Origin: Nocardioides currus
Lineage (GTDB): Bacteria; Actinomycetota; Actinomycetes; Propionibacteriales; Nocardioidaceae
Length of the DNA: 64,000 nt
Assembly (NCBI RefSeq): GCF_003057875.1
Contig: NZ_PYXZ01000002.1
Span: 558,254 to 622,253, forward strand
Reading direction: 5' to 3'
Within the stretch, counting starts at the first letter, position 1. Every line of letters starts with the position of its first letter. The position numbers and the translations under genes were made by a program. Shown piece by piece: positions 38,337 through 50,536 of the stretch. The notes beneath the pieces were generated by a model. That model did no database searches. It worked only from the letters and a program-made list of their open reading frames with translations, and had not been told where the DNA came from.

Positions 38337-39773
38337 ATGGACTTCAAGGTTGCCGACCTCAGCCTGGCCGAGTACGGCCGCAAGGAGATCGAGCTCGCCG
38401 AGCACGAGATGCCCGGCCTCATGGCCATGCGCGAGCGCTTCGGTGCGAGCCAGCCGCTCGCCGGCGCCCGGATCGCCGGATCGCTGCACATGACGATCCA
38501 GACGGCCGTCCTCATCGAGACGCTCACCGCGCTCGGTGCCGACGTCCGCTGGGCCACCTGCAACATCTTCTCGACCCAGGACCACGCGGCCGCCGCGGTC
38601 GTCGTCGGTCACCCGTCGAAGGGCGGCACCGTCGACGCGCCCGCCGGCACCCCCGTCTTCGCCTGGAAGGGCGAGACGCTGGCCGAGTACTGGGACGAGG
38701 CCGAGAAGGTCTTCGACTTCGCCGAGGGTGGCCCCAACGTCCTCCTCGACGACGGTGGCGACATCACCATGCTGCTGCACCTCGGTGTCGAGTACGAGAA
38801 GACCGGCGTCGTCCCGCCGCTCGACAGCACCGACAACGAGGAGTTCAAGGAGGTGCTGCGCGTCCTGGCCCGCTCGGTCGCGTCCAAGCCGGACCACTGG
38901 ACCAAGATCTCCAAGGACATCAAGGGCGTCTCCGAGGAGACCACCACCGGCGTCCTGCGCCTCTACGACCGTTTCCGTGAGGGCACGCTGCTCTTCCCGG
39001 CGATCAACGTCAACGACTCGGTCACCAAGTCGAAGTTCGACAACAAGTACGGCTGCCGCCACTCGCTCATCGACGGCATCAACCGCGCCACCGACGTCAT
39101 GATCGGCGGCAAGGTCGCCGTCGTGTGCGGCTACGGCGACGTCGGCAAGGGCTCCGCCGAGTCGCTGCGCGGCCAGGGCGCTCGCGTCATCGTCACCGAG
39201 ATCGACCCGATCTGCGCGCTGCAGGCCGCGATGGACGGCTACGAGGTCAAGCGCCTCGAGTCGGTCGTCGAGACCGCGGACATCTTCATCACCACGACGG
39301 GCAACTTCGACATCATCCGGGTCGAGCACTTCGAGAAGATGAAGCACCAGGCGATCGTGGGCAACATCGGCCACTTCGACAACGAGATCAACATGGCCGG
39401 GCTGGCCAAGATCCCGGGCGTCGTCAAGGACGAGATCAAGCCCCAGGTCCACCAGTGGATCTTCCCCGACGGCAAGAAGATCATCGTGCTGTCCGAGGGT
39501 CGGCTCCTCAACCTGGGCAACGCGACCGGCCACCCGTCGTTCGTCATGTCCAACTCGTTCACCAACCAGGTGCTGGCCCAGATCGAGCTCTTCAGCAAGG
39601 CCAGCCAGTACGAGCTCGGCGTGCACGTGCTGCCCAAGCACCTCGACGAGGAGGTCGCCCGCCTGCACCTCGACGCCCTCGGTGTCGAGCTGACCGAGCT
39701 GACCAAGGAGCAGGCTGCCTACCTCGGGGTGGACGTGGCCGGACCGTACAAGTCCGACCTGTACCGCTACTGA
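38337..39773 (+). CDS. ahcY: Adenosylhomocysteinase
   Basis: A 478-residue NAD-dependent hydrolase that removes S-adenosylhomocysteine, keeping SAM-dependent methylation going. N-terminal substrate site: [19 protein letters not shown] and [17 protein letters not shown] site: [21 protein letters not shown]. The C-terminal NAD-dimer tail ends in [12 protein letters not shown], typical of long bacterial forms. AGGAG is 5 bases before the ATG. The leader 38220-38336 has small hairpins (CCCGG/CCGGG at 38248-38268, GCAC/GTGC at 38290-38301) but no clear SAH-riboswitch core. In mycobacteria sahH is also upstream of mtrA. Confidence 0.96.
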   Translation: MDFKVADLSLAEYGRKEIELAEHEMPGLMAMRERFGASQPLAGARIAGSLHMTIQTAVLIETLTALGADVRWATCNIFSTQDHAAAAVVVGHPSKGGTVDAPAGTPVFAWKGETLAEYWDEAEKVFDFAEGGPNVLLDDGGDITMLLHLGVEYEKTGVVPPLDSTDNEEFKEVLRVLARSVASKPDHWTKISKDIKGVSEETTTGVLRLYDRFREGTLLFPAINVNDSVTKSKFDNKYGCRHSLIDGINRATDVMIGGKVAVVCGYGDVGKGSAESLRGQGARVIVTEIDPICALQAAMDGYEVKRLESVVETADIFITTTGNFDIIRVEHFEKMKHQAIVGNIGHFDNEINMAGLAKIPGVVKDEIKPQVHQWIFPDGKKIIVLSEGRLLNLGNATGHPSFVMSNSFTNQVLAQIELFSKASQYELGVHVLPKHLDEEVARLHLDALGVELTELTKEQAAYLGVDVAGPYKSDLYRY

Positions 39774-39788
39774 GGCAGACTTGCCTGC

Positions 39789-40487
39789 ATGAGCGTCACT
39801 GAGCAGCCCACGAGGGGCAGCGTCCTGGTCGTCGACGACGACTCGTCGCTCGCCGAGATGCTGTCCATCGTGCTGCGCCAGGAAGGCTTCGAGAGCCGGA
39901 TCGTCACCCGTGGCGACGAGGCCCTCGAAGCCTTCCGCAGCTTCCGGCCCGACCTCGTCCTGCTCGACCTGATGCTGCCGGGCAAGGACGGCATCGACGT
40001 CTGCAAGGAGATCCGCGCCGAGTCCGGCGTGCCGATCGTGATGCTGACGGCCAAGGGCGACACCATCGACGTCGTCCTCGGCCTCGAGTCGGGCGCCGAC
40101 GACTACGTCGTGAAGCCGTTCAAGCCCAAGGAGCTCGTCGCCCGCATCCGCGCCCGGGTGCGCCGCAACGACGCCCCCACCAGCGAGACCCTCACCATCG
40201 GCGACCTCTCGATCGACGTCGCGGGCCACTCGGTCACCCGGGCCGGCCAGTCGGTCAACCTGACCCCGCTCGAGTTCGACCTGCTGGTCTGCCTCGCGCG
40301 CAAGCCGTGGCAGGTCTTCACCCGCGAGGTGCTCCTCGAGCAGGTCTGGGGCTACCGCCACAGTGCCGACACCCGGCTGGTCAACGTCCACGTCCAGCGC
40401 CTGCGGTCGAAGGTCGAGCACGACCCGGAGAACCCCGAGATCGTGGTGACGGTCCGCGGCGTCGGTTACAAGGCCGGTACGGCGTAG
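39789..40487 (+). CDS. mtrA: DNA-binding response regulator MtrA
   Basis: A 232-residue OmpR/PhoB-type regulator. Receiver domain 10-125: acidic D16-D18, phosphoacceptor D60 (LVLLDLMLPGKDG) and K89 (MLTAKG). The winged-helix effector (about 135-230) includes TPLEFDLLVCLARKPWQVF and DTRLVNVHVQRLRSKVE. MtrA controls cell division, envelope and, in mycobacteria, replication genes. It is followed by mtrB and lpqB in the conserved order. ATG is 7 bases after CAGACT (39776-39781), so a leaderless start is possible. Candidate sites in this window are at 7429, 17199 and 57919. Confidence 0.95.
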   Translation: MSVTEQPTRGSVLVVDDDSSLAEMLSIVLRQEGFESRIVTRGDEALEAFRSFRPDLVLLDLMLPGKDGIDVCKEIRAESGVPIVMLTAKGDTIDVVLGLESGADDYVVKPFKPKELVARIRARVRRNDAPTSETLTIGDLSIDVAGHSVTRAGQSVNLTPLEFDLLVCLARKPWQVFTREVLLEQVWGYRHSADTRLVNVHVQRLRSKVEHDPENPEIVVTVRGVGYKAGTA

Positions 40488-40506
40488 GGCGCACCCGCCG
40501 ACGACC

Positions 40507-42135
40507 ATGGCCACCCCCGTCGATGAAGGTCCGCCCCGGCCGCTCGACCGAGCGACCCGTGCGATCGCCCGCGCCCTCACGTTCTGGCGCCGCTCGGTCC
40601 AGGCGCGGGTCGTGGCGAGCACGGTGCTGCTCTCGGCCGTCGTGGTCGGCATCGTCGGCGCCTTCCTGATGCAGCAGACCCGCGACGGCCTCGTCGACAA
40701 CCGGGTCGACCAGGTCATCGCTGAGGCGGAGAACGAGACCAACGACGCCCGTGAGCTGCTGCGCGCGGCACGGGGCATCGACGTGGACGAGTCGGGCCAG
40801 CAGGACGACCTGGTCGAGCCGATCATCGGCCGCGGCGCCTCCCGCGGCTTCGCGGTGATCCTCTCGCCGGCGGTCGGCGACGGTGCGCGGCTCTCCGACG
40901 GCGGCACCAAGTTCACGCAGGGCCTCGACGAGAGCAGCGTGCCCGAGTCGCTCGAGCTGCACTTCTCGGAGCCCGCGGCGACCGCGTGGACCTTCACGAC
41001 CATCGCCACCAACCGGCCCATCGCTGGCCTGCCCGAGGGGCCGGGGATCGTGGTCGGCAGCCAGGTGACGCTGCCGGCGGACAACAAGACCTACACGCTC
41101 TACTACATCTACTCCCTCGACGAGGAGCGCCAGACGCTCGCCCTCGTGGGGCGCGCGCTCGTCACCGCCGGCTCGCTGCTCCTCCTGCTCGTCGCCGGGC
41201 TCGCCTGGATCGTCGCCCGCCAGGTGGTCACCCCGGTGCGGATGGCCCGCCGGGTGGCCGAGCGGCTGGCGGCCGGCCACCTCCAGGAGCGGCTGCGGGT
41301 GACCGGTGAGGACGACCTCGCCCGGCTCGCGACCTCGTTCAACCAGATGGCCAGCAACCTGCAGAAGCAGATCCGCCAGCTCGAGGAGCTCAGCCGCCTC
41401 CAGCGCCGCTTCGTCTCCGACGTCTCGCACGAGCTCCGGACGCCGCTGACGACGGTGCGGATGGCCGGCGACGTCCTCCACGACGCCCGCAGCGACTTCG
41501 ACCCCGCCACCGCCCGGGCCGCCGAGCTCCTTCAGACCGAGCTCGACCGGTTCGAGGTGCTGCTCGCCGACCTGCTCGAGATCAGCCGCTTCGACGCCGG
41601 CGCCGCGGTGCTCGAGGCCGACGACGTCAACCTGGTCGACGTCGCGCGTCGGGTCGCCGACAACACCAGCGCGCTGGCCGACCAGCGTGACACCCGGGTG
41701 ATCGTGGACAGCCCCGGCCATCCCTGCCTGGCCGAGGCGGACGTACGCCGCGTGGAGCGGATCGTGCGCAACCTCGTCACCAACGCCATCGACCACGCCG
41801 AGTCCCGCGACATCCACATCCTCGTCGGCGGGGACGAGCACTCGGCGGCGATCGCGGTCCGTGACCACGGCGTCGGCCTCGGACCGGGGGAGTCGGCGAT
41901 GGTCTTCAACCGCTTCTGGCGGGCCGACCCCGCCCGTGCCCGCACCAGCGGCGGCACCGGCCTGGGCCTGTCCATCTCGCTCGAGGACACGCACCTGCAC
42001 GGCGGCTGGCTCCAGGCCTGGGGGCGCCCGGGCGAGGGGTCGCAGTTCCGCCTGACTCTGCCGCGGCGGCTCAGCCAGCCGCTGCGTCACAGCCCGATCC
42101 CGCTCGTCCCGCTCGACGCCAAGGAGACGGCATGA
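40507..42135 (+). CDS. mtrB: Sensor histidine kinase MtrB
   Basis: A 542-residue sensor kinase. Two transmembrane helices (about 35-57 and 213-236) flank an extracytoplasmic sensor of ~155 residues. HAMP follows (VARQVVTPVRMARRVAERLAAGHL). The phosphoacceptor is in SDVSHELRTPLTTVRM, H308. ATPase boxes: NLVTNAIDHAE (N), DHGVGLGPGES (G1) and GGTGLGLSIS (G2). It phosphorylates MtrA. It overlaps lpqB by 4 bases (ATGA), so its activity and LpqB amount are coupled. Confidence 0.95.
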   Translation: MATPVDEGPPRPLDRATRAIARALTFWRRSVQARVVASTVLLSAVVVGIVGAFLMQQTRDGLVDNRVDQVIAEAENETNDARELLRAARGIDVDESGQQDDLVEPIIGRGASRGFAVILSPAVGDGARLSDGGTKFTQGLDESSVPESLELHFSEPAATAWTFTTIATNRPIAGLPEGPGIVVGSQVTLPADNKTYTLYYIYSLDEERQTLALVGRALVTAGSLLLLLVAGLAWIVARQVVTPVRMARRVAERLAAGHLQERLRVTGEDDLARLATSFNQMASNLQKQIRQLEELSRLQRRFVSDVSHELRTPLTTVRMAGDVLHDARSDFDPATARAAELLQTELDRFEVLLADLLEISRFDAGAAVLEADDVNLVDVARRVADNTSALADQRDTRVIVDSPGHPCLAEADVRRVERIVRNLVTNAIDHAESRDIHILVGGDEHSAAIAVRDHGVGLGPGESAMVFNRFWRADPARARTSGGTGLGLSISLEDTHLHGGWLQAWGRPGEGSQFRLTLPRRLSQPLRHSPIPLVPLDAKETA

Positions 42136-43895
42136 GGACCCGAGGCACGCCCCGTCCCCCGGCCCGTCTCGCCGGCGCCGGCCTCGCGACGCTCGCCGCC
42201 CTGCTGCTGTCGTCGTGCGTGCGGATGCCCAGCGACGGCCCGGTCACCGAGGTCGAGGACCAGGTCGCGACCAGCACCGCGACCGGCATCGGCTTCGACC
42301 CCAAGCCCCCGCAGCCGGGGGAGTCGGCCACGGAGATCGTCGCCAACTTCCTCGAGGCCATGAAGGCCACCCCGAGCAGCGCCAGCGTCGCCCGCGAGTT
42401 CCTCACCGCCGACGCGCAGCAGCGGTGGGAGCCGGAGGACGGGATCGTCACCTACGACGAGCTCGGCGACGCCGTCGGGGAGCAGCAGGTCGCCGTACCC
42501 ATGGCCGGCGTCGAGCTGTACGACGGCCGCGGCGCGTGGCAGGGATCGCGGGTCGGCCAGGTGACGACCTTCGAGCTCACCACCGAGGACGGCGAGTGGC
42601 GCATCGACGAGCTGCCCAATGCGCTGATGGTGCCGACGACGTGGTTCGAGGACGAGTTCAGCCGGGTCTCGCTCTACTTCTTCGACCCCACCGCGCAGAT
42701 CTTCGTCCCCGAGCCGGTGTTCGTCCCGGAGGGCGACCAGCTCGCGTCCTCGATGGTCCGTGGCCTGCTCGACGACCCGCTCCTCGACCCGCGGCTGGAC
42801 CGCACGTTCGTGCCGCCGGGGTTCACCGCGGGGGTCTCGGTACCGATCACCTCCGGCGGCATCGCCCAGGTCTCGCTGGAGGGCGAGCCGAGCGCCGTCG
42901 ACGAGGACGTCCGGCAGCGGATCCTCACCCAGCTGATCTGGACCCTGCGCCAGGAGCCCCGGGTCCGCGCGCTGCGGCTGACCATCGGCGACGAGGAGGA
43001 GCAGGGCCTGGGTGGCGCGGTCTCGCAGGTCGGCCTGAGCACCGGTGACGCCTACGACCCCACGGGCGCGCAGTCGAGCGGCGACCTGTTCGGCCTGCTC
43101 GACGGCAGGCTGGTCCGCGGCTCCGTCGGCGCCCTCTCGCCCACGCCGGGCCCGATGGGGACGGCCCGCCTGGGTGTGCGCTCGATCGGCGTGGACCTCA
43201 CGGGCGACCGCGTCGCCGGCGTCTCCGGCGACGGGCGGAGCGTGATCGTCGCGCCGGTGGACACCAGCGGTCGCGCCGTCGAGGTGGCCAGCGGCGCCAG
43301 GGACCTGCTGCCGCCCGCGTGGGACTTCGCCGACCGCATCTGGCTCGCCGACCGCGCCGGGGGTCGCGCGCAGATCAGCGTGGTCGTCGGGGAGCAGGCG
43401 CCGAGGAGCATCGACGTGCCGGGCATCAGCCGCCGCGACGTCCGCCACCTGCTGGTCTCCCGCGACGGCAGCCGTCTGGTCGCCGTCGTCCGGACGCCCA
43501 GGGGGGACCGGGTGGTGGCGAGCAGGATCCTGCACACCGACGGCGGGCGGGTGCTCCGTGCGACCCGGGCCGTGGTGCTCGACTTCGAGCCCGACGACGC
43601 CACCTCGGTGGTGCGCGACATCGGCTGGCGTTCCCCGACCGCGATCTCGGTGCTGACCGACATCAACGAGGACCTCTCCCAGGTCGAGACGATCTCGGTC
43701 GACGGCTCGCCCGGCGACCTCGGCATCGAGGGCGCGTCCCGGCTCCGCGGCGGGGTCCGCGACCTCGTCGGCTCGCCGGTGACCGACGCCGAGGTGTTCG
43801 CCGTCGCCCCGGACGCGATCAGCGACCTCGCGGCGCCCGAGCGCACGCTCGTCCCGCTCCCGGCGGGTGTCACCTCGCTGACCTACGTCGGCTGA
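42132..43895 (+). CDS. lpqB: Lipoprotein LpqB
   Basis: A 587-residue lipoprotein. The signal peptide ends in a lipobox LLLSSCVRM with the modified C29. An N-terminal GerMN-like sporulation/germination domain (RAQIFVPEPVFVPEGDQL and QLIWTLRQEPRVRALRLTIG region) is followed by a C-terminal propeller-like region. LpqB binds the extracytoplasmic part of MtrB and tunes its signalling. Gene order mtrA-mtrB-lpqB is conserved. Confidence 0.94.
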   Translation: MRTRGTPRPPARLAGAGLATLAALLLSSCVRMPSDGPVTEVEDQVATSTATGIGFDPKPPQPGESATEIVANFLEAMKATPSSASVAREFLTADAQQRWEPEDGIVTYDELGDAVGEQQVAVPMAGVELYDGRGAWQGSRVGQVTTFELTTEDGEWRIDELPNALMVPTTWFEDEFSRVSLYFFDPTAQIFVPEPVFVPEGDQLASSMVRGLLDDPLLDPRLDRTFVPPGFTAGVSVPITSGGIAQVSLEGEPSAVDEDVRQRILTQLIWTLRQEPRVRALRLTIGDEEEQGLGGAVSQVGLSTGDAYDPTGAQSSGDLFGLLDGRLVRGSVGALSPTPGPMGTARLGVRSIGVDLTGDRVAGVSGDGRSVIVAPVDTSGRAVEVASGARDLLPPAWDFADRIWLADRAGGRAQISVVVGEQAPRSIDVPGISRRDVRHLLVSRDGSRLVAVVRTPRGDRVVASRILHTDGGRVLRATRAVVLDFEPDDATSVVRDIGWRSPTAISVLTDINEDLSQVETISVDGSPGDLGIEGASRLRGGVRDLVGSPVTDAEVFAVAPDAISDLAAPERTLVPLPAGVTSLTYVG

Positions 43896-43960
43896 GCCGG
43901 TCCTCCACAGGCCGCGCACCCGTCCTTGGCCGGACCGCGTCCCGGTGCTGCGATGGGCCC

Positions 43961-44689
43961 GTGCGTGACGTGCTCCTCGACCTCGTGACCGGCAGCGAGT
44001 GCGTGGGCTGCGCGCATCCCGGGCGGATGCTCTGCGACCCGTGCCGGGCCGCGCTCCCCACCACCGCGTGCGTCCGCTGGCCGACGCCGACCCCGGCGGG
44101 GCTCCCGGTGCCGTGGTCGGTGGCCGACCACGACGGCGCCGTCCGCGCGATGGTGATCGGGCACAAGGACCGTGGTCAGTTCGCCTTCCGGTCCGTGCTG
44201 GCGGGGCTGCTGTCCGTCGCCGTCCGGGCGGCGGTCGCGGCGGGAGACGGTCCCGTCGTCCTGGTCCCGGTGCCGTCGCGGCCCGGGTCGAGCCGGCGCC
44301 GGGGCTACGACCCGATGGGGACCCTCGCGCGGCTCGCGGCGAGGCAGCTGCGGGCAGCGGCGTACGACGCGACGAGCGCGTCGCTCCTGGTCTCGAGCCG
44401 TCGTGTGGTGGACCAGGCGGGGCTGTCGGCGCGGGAGCGGGCGGACAACCTGGCCGGGTCGATGTCGTGCCCGTCGCCGGGCCTGGCGCGCCTCGCGCGG
44501 CGACGCGCCCGGGCGCGCGTGGTGATCTGCGACGACGTCCTGACCACCGGCGCGAGTGCCGCCGAGGCAGCGAGGGCCCTGTCCGCCGTGGGTCTGCGGC
44601 CGGTCGCTGTCGCGACCGTCGCGGCGACCCGGCGCCGGATTCCGGACCAAACACCGACCCGCCTTTCGTCGCGGCCCACGACGGGCTAG
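43961..44689 (+). CDS. comF: ComF-family phosphoribosyltransferase-like protein
   Basis: A 242-residue protein. An N-terminal zinc ribbon (CVGCAHPGRMLCDPCRAAL) precedes a type I phosphoribosyltransferase fold with PRPP loop VVICDDVLTTGASAAEAARAL. LVPVPSRPGSSRRRGYDPM is the ComF segment. ComF is linked to DNA uptake, but in actinobacteria without competence its role is unknown. Start: GTG at 43961 with a weak TGCGAT -10 six bases upstream; this is in frame and avoids the upstream Arg-rich extension. Its TAG overlaps the promoter of the downstream RNA gene. Confidence 0.85.
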   Translation: MRDVLLDLVTGSECVGCAHPGRMLCDPCRAALPTTACVRWPTPTPAGLPVPWSVADHDGAVRAMVIGHKDRGQFAFRSVLAGLLSVAVRAAVAAGDGPVVLVPVPSRPGSSRRRGYDPMGTLARLAARQLRAAAYDATSASLLVSSRRVVDQAGLSARERADNLAGSMSCPSPGLARLARRRARARVVICDDVLTTGASAAEAARALSAVGLRPVAVATVAATRRRIPDQTPTRLSSRPTTG

Positions 44690-44692
44690 CGT
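44664..44692 (+). promoter_or_regulatory. Promoter of the raiA-type RNA / hpf transcript
   Basis: TTTCGT (44664-44669) and TAGCGT (44687-44692) are separated by 17 bases; the expected start is about 44699. The -10 overlaps the stop codon of comF. Confidence 0.5.
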
Positions 44693-44754
44693 CTCTTCAT
44701 GGAGTCCGTCCGGGTCCGTGGTTGCGTCATCCGGACCGGTGCGCGTGCGCACCA

Positions 44755-44975
44755 CCCCGGGTGGCAAGCCGATGCCAGTCGCAGGCGAAACGGCCCACGT
44801 AAGGCTGGAGACAGCCGATCACGGTGCGGCTTAGAGGTAAGTCCTGCTTCGGCGCCGCCGTCAGACACGGCGACCGTCGGGAGAGGGCCGGTAGTGGCAT
44901 CCAAGCTGCGAAAGCTCCCGCAGGCGATTGTGGGGACGAAGACCAGGTCGGCCGGGCGGACTCCATGCCACCTCG
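44755..44975 (+). ncRNA. Structured RNA upstream of hpf, likely raiA-motif RNA
   Basis: The 340 bases between comF and hpf encode no credible protein. Long-range helices enclose the region: GGTGGCA (44760-44766) with TGCCACC (44966-44972), and GATGCCA (44771-44777) with TGGCATC (44895-44901), both perfect 7-bp. Inner hairpins are GGCTG-GAGA-CAGCC (44803-44816, a GNRA loop) and CGCCGT-CAGAC-ACGGCG (44856-44872). A further GGTGCG-CGTG-CGCACC hairpin lies just before it (44740-44755). The position immediately upstream of raiA/hpf matches the raiA motif described in Firmicutes and Actinobacteria. I could not compare it with the covariance model. Confidence 0.65.
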
Positions 44976-45029
44976 GTCAATCAGAGTGCTGAGGTGCGCG
45001 TCACGCAACCCTGCTAGCAGGAGGTTCAC

Positions 45030-45647
45030 ATGGATGTTGTCGTCACCGGTCGGCACTGCGAAGTGTCCGACAGGTTCCGTGAACATGTCTCGGAGAAGCT
45101 CACCCGTCTGGAGAAGCACGATCATCGGATCATCCGCGTCCAGGTCGAGGTCGAACAGGAGAAGAACCCCCGCCAGCACGATCGATCCGTCAGGGTCGAG
45201 CTCACCGCCTTCTCGAAGGGTCCGGTGATCCGCGCCGAGGCCGCCGCCGACGACAAGATGGGCGCGCTGGACCTCGCCCTCGACAAGATGGCCTCCCAGA
45301 TGCGACGCGCGGCCGATCGCCGCCGAGTCCACCGGGGCCGCCACACCCCCGTCTCGGTCGGGCAGGCGCTGGCCGGCAGCGCCGACGCGATCCTCGTGAG
45401 CGAGGACGCCGACGAGACCGTCACCGAACGCCAGGTCGGCCCCATCACGGTCACCGGCGACGGGCCGCTGGTCGTGCGGGAGAAGACGCACGCCGCCGAG
45501 CCGATGACCCTCGACACGGCCCTCTACGAGATGGAGCTGGTCGGCCACGACTTCTTCCTGTTCGTGGACAAGGAGAGCGAGAAGCCGTCGGTCGTCTACC
45601 GCCGCCGCGGCTACGACTACGGCGTGATCTCGCTCGACCTCGACTAG
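45030..45647 (+). CDS. hpf: Ribosome hibernation promoting factor, long form
   Basis: A 205-residue long HPF (RaiA/YfiA family). The N-terminal domain (MDVVVTGRHCEVSDRFREHV, KLTRLEKHDHRIIRV) binds the 30S A- and P-site region. The C-terminal domain (about 150-205; MTLDTALYEMELVGHDFFLFV and VVYRRRGYDYGVISLDLD) mediates 100S ribosome dimerisation. A ribosome site AGGAGG lies 7 bases upstream. The adjacent structured RNA at 44755-44975 is a plausible regulator or separate product. Confidence 0.95.
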   Translation: MDVVVTGRHCEVSDRFREHVSEKLTRLEKHDHRIIRVQVEVEQEKNPRQHDRSVRVELTAFSKGPVIRAEAAADDKMGALDLALDKMASQMRRAADRRRVHRGRHTPVSVGQALAGSADAILVSEDADETVTERQVGPITVTGDGPLVVREKTHAAEPMTLDTALYEMELVGHDFFLFVDKESEKPSVVYRRRGYDYGVISLDLD

Positions 45648-45667
45648 ACACACGCCCGAGCAATGCC

Positions 45668-45703
45668 GGTCACGCCCGCGTCTGTCATGATGCGGGCGTG
45701 ACC
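45668..45703. promoter_or_regulatory. 12-bp perfect inverted repeat containing the start of the LuxR-type regulator
   Basis: GGTCACGCCCGC (45668-45679) and GCGGGCGTGACC (45692-45703) pair perfectly around a 12-base loop. The loop ends with CATGAT (45686-45691), a -10-like element, and the right arm contains the GTG start (45698-45700) of the response regulator. It may be a terminator for hpf, an operator for the regulator, or both. Confidence 0.55.
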
Positions 45704-46381
45704 GAGGCAACAGCAACGCCAGGGACCGAGCCCATCCGGGTGCTCGTGGTCGACGACCAGGAGCTCTTCCGTCGAGGGTTGACCATGCTCCTCGCCCAGG
45801 ACGCCGACATCAACGTCGTCGGCGAGGCCGCCGACGGCGTCCACGGCACCGAGCTGGCCGAGTCGCTGGCGCCGGACGTCGTGCTGCTCGACGTACGCAT
45901 GCCGCGCCGTTCCGGCGTCGAGGCCTGCCGCGCGATCAAGGAGGCCGTCCCCTCCGCCAAGATCATCATGCTGACGGTCTCCGACGAGGAGGCCGACCTC
46001 TACGAGTCGGTCAAGAACGGCGCCTCCGGCTACCTCCTCAAGGACTCCTCGATCGAGGAGGTCGCCCAGGCGATCCGCGTGGTCAACGAGGGGCAGTCGC
46101 TGATCAGCCCGTCGATGGCGATCAAGCTGATCGACGAGTTCAAGCAGATGTCCAAGCCCGAGAAGGAGCAGAGCACTGCGCTCAAGCTCACCGAGCGCGA
46201 GCTCGAGGTGCTGCGGCTCGTGGCGCGCGGCCTCAACAACCGCGAGGTGGCCAAGGAGCTCTTCATCTCCGAGAACACCGTCAAGAACCACGTGCGCAAC
46301 ATCTTGGAGAAGCTCCAGCTCCACTCGCGCATGGAAGCGGTCATGTACGCCATGAAGGAGAAGCTGCTCGACCTGCCGTGA
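45698..46381 (+). CDS. NarL/FixJ-family response regulator
   Basis: A 227-residue regulator. The receiver domain has acidic D19-D20 (VLVVDDQELFRRG), phosphoacceptor D65 (VVLLDVRMPRRSG) and the usual Thr/Lys pair. The LuxR-type HTH at the C-terminus reads LTERELEVLRLVARGLNNREVAK-like, then ISENTVKNHVRNILEKLQ. No cognate kinase is adjacent. The GTG start is 6 bases after CATGAT inside a 12-bp palindrome (45668-45703). It ends directly at the YcaQ start (TGATG). Confidence 0.92.
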   Translation: MTEATATPGTEPIRVLVVDDQELFRRGLTMLLAQDADINVVGEAADGVHGTELAESLAPDVVLLDVRMPRRSGVEACRAIKEAVPSAKIIMLTVSDEEADLYESVKNGASGYLLKDSSIEEVAQAIRVVNEGQSLISPSMAIKLIDEFKQMSKPEKEQSTALKLTERELEVLRLVARGLNNREVAKELFISENTVKNHVRNILEKLQLHSRMEAVMYAMKEKLLDLP

Positions 46382-47592
46382 TGGAGTCGCTGACCAACCT
46401 CCAGGCCCGGCGCATCGCGCTGGCCGCCCAGGGCTTCACGGACCGGGCACACGCCACGCCCAGCCTGGCCACGCTCCAGCGCACCCTCGCCCGCACGGGG
46501 GTGCTCCAGGTCGACTCGGTCAACGTGCTCCAGCGCGCGCACTACATGCCGCTCTACTCGCGGATGGGCGCCTACGACCAGGACCTCCTGCGCCGCGCCT
46601 CGCAGCGCAGGCCGCGGCGGATGGTGGAGTACTGGGCGCACGTGCAGGCGTTCATGCCGGTGGACCTGTGGCCGGTCATGCAGCACCGCATGGACCGCTA
46701 CCGCAGCGAGCGTGGCAAGTGGGGCTTCGCCGCCGACACCGAGCTGGAGCCGCGCATCCTGGCCGCCGTCCGGGACCGCGGACCGGTGACGGCGCGCGAG
46801 CTCGACGACGAGTTCAGCGGCCCGCGCACCAAGGAGCACTGGGGCTGGAACTGGTCCGACGCCCGCAAGGTCCTCGACTACCTCTTCCTCGTCGGCGACG
46901 TCGCCATCGCCGGCCGCACCAGCCAGTTCGAGGTGCTGTACGACGTCCCGGAACGGGTGCTCCCCGCCGACGTGCTCGCCCTGCCGACCCCGACCAAGGA
47001 GGACGCCGACCTCGAGCTGGTGCGTCGCGCCGCCCGCTCGCACGGCGTCGGCTCGATCAGGTGCCTCGCCGACTACTACCGGATGTCGGTCGCGGCGACG
47101 ACCGCGGCGGTGCAGACCCTCGTCGAGGCCGGCGAGCTCCAGCCCGTGCGGGTCCAGGGCTGGAACAAGCAGGCCTACCTCCACACCGAGGCGCGCCTGC
47201 CGCGGCGGGTCGCCGCCCGGGCGCTGCTCAGCCCGTTCGACCCCGTCGTGTGGGAGCGCGACCGGGCCGAGGCGCTGTTCGACTTCTTCTACCGCATCGA
47301 GATCTACGTCCCCGCCGAGAAGAGGGTCCACGGCTACTACGTGCTGCCGTTCCTGCTGGGCGACGCGATCGTCGCCCGCGTCGACCTCAAGGCCGACCGG
47401 GCGACCGGTCGCCTGCTGGTCAAGGGCGCCTACGCCGAGCCCGCCGCCCCCGCCGGGACGCCCGAGGAGCTGGCCGCCGAGCTGGCTCGGCTCGCCGGCT
47501 GGCTCGACCTGACCAGCATCACGGTCGAGCCCCGTGGGGATCTCGCGCCCGCACTCGCCGCCGCTTCGGCCGCGGCTGGGTGGCGTGGGTAG
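46381..47592 (+). CDS. YcaQ/AlkX-type winged-helix DNA glycosylase
   Basis: A 403-residue HTH_42 family protein. The catalytic QxD motif of YcaQ enzymes is present as VLQVDSVNVLQRAHYMPLYSR, and RMVEYWAHVQAFMPVDLWP follows. Winged-helix tandem domains continue to about residue 320. YcaQ/AlkX glycosylases unhook DNA interstrand crosslinks and excise bulky alkylated bases. The start ATG overlaps the preceding regulator's TGA; GTG three bases upstream is possible. It may be co-expressed with the regulator. Confidence 0.9.
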   Translation: MESLTNLQARRIALAAQGFTDRAHATPSLATLQRTLARTGVLQVDSVNVLQRAHYMPLYSRMGAYDQDLLRRASQRRPRRMVEYWAHVQAFMPVDLWPVMQHRMDRYRSERGKWGFAADTELEPRILAAVRDRGPVTARELDDEFSGPRTKEHWGWNWSDARKVLDYLFLVGDVAIAGRTSQFEVLYDVPERVLPADVLALPTPTKEDADLELVRRAARSHGVGSIRCLADYYRMSVAATTAAVQTLVEAGELQPVRVQGWNKQAYLHTEARLPRRVAARALLSPFDPVVWERDRAEALFDFFYRIEIYVPAEKRVHGYYVLPFLLGDAIVARVDLKADRATGRLLVKGAYAEPAAPAGTPEELAAELARLAGWLDLTSITVEPRGDLAPALAAASAAAGWRG

Positions 47593-47673
47593 CATGATCG
47601 ACGGCCATCCGGCCGCCCCGCGCCCCGCGCGACCCAGACCAGAACCATCCTCATCCATCGGAGTCGCATCACC

Positions 47674-50526
<2,853 letters not shown>

Positions 50527-50536
50527 CGACCGCTGC

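Noticed and set aside
44699..44992. Small protein frames inside the hpf leader
   Set aside because: No family signature and no ribosome site; the nested RNA helices explain the region better.
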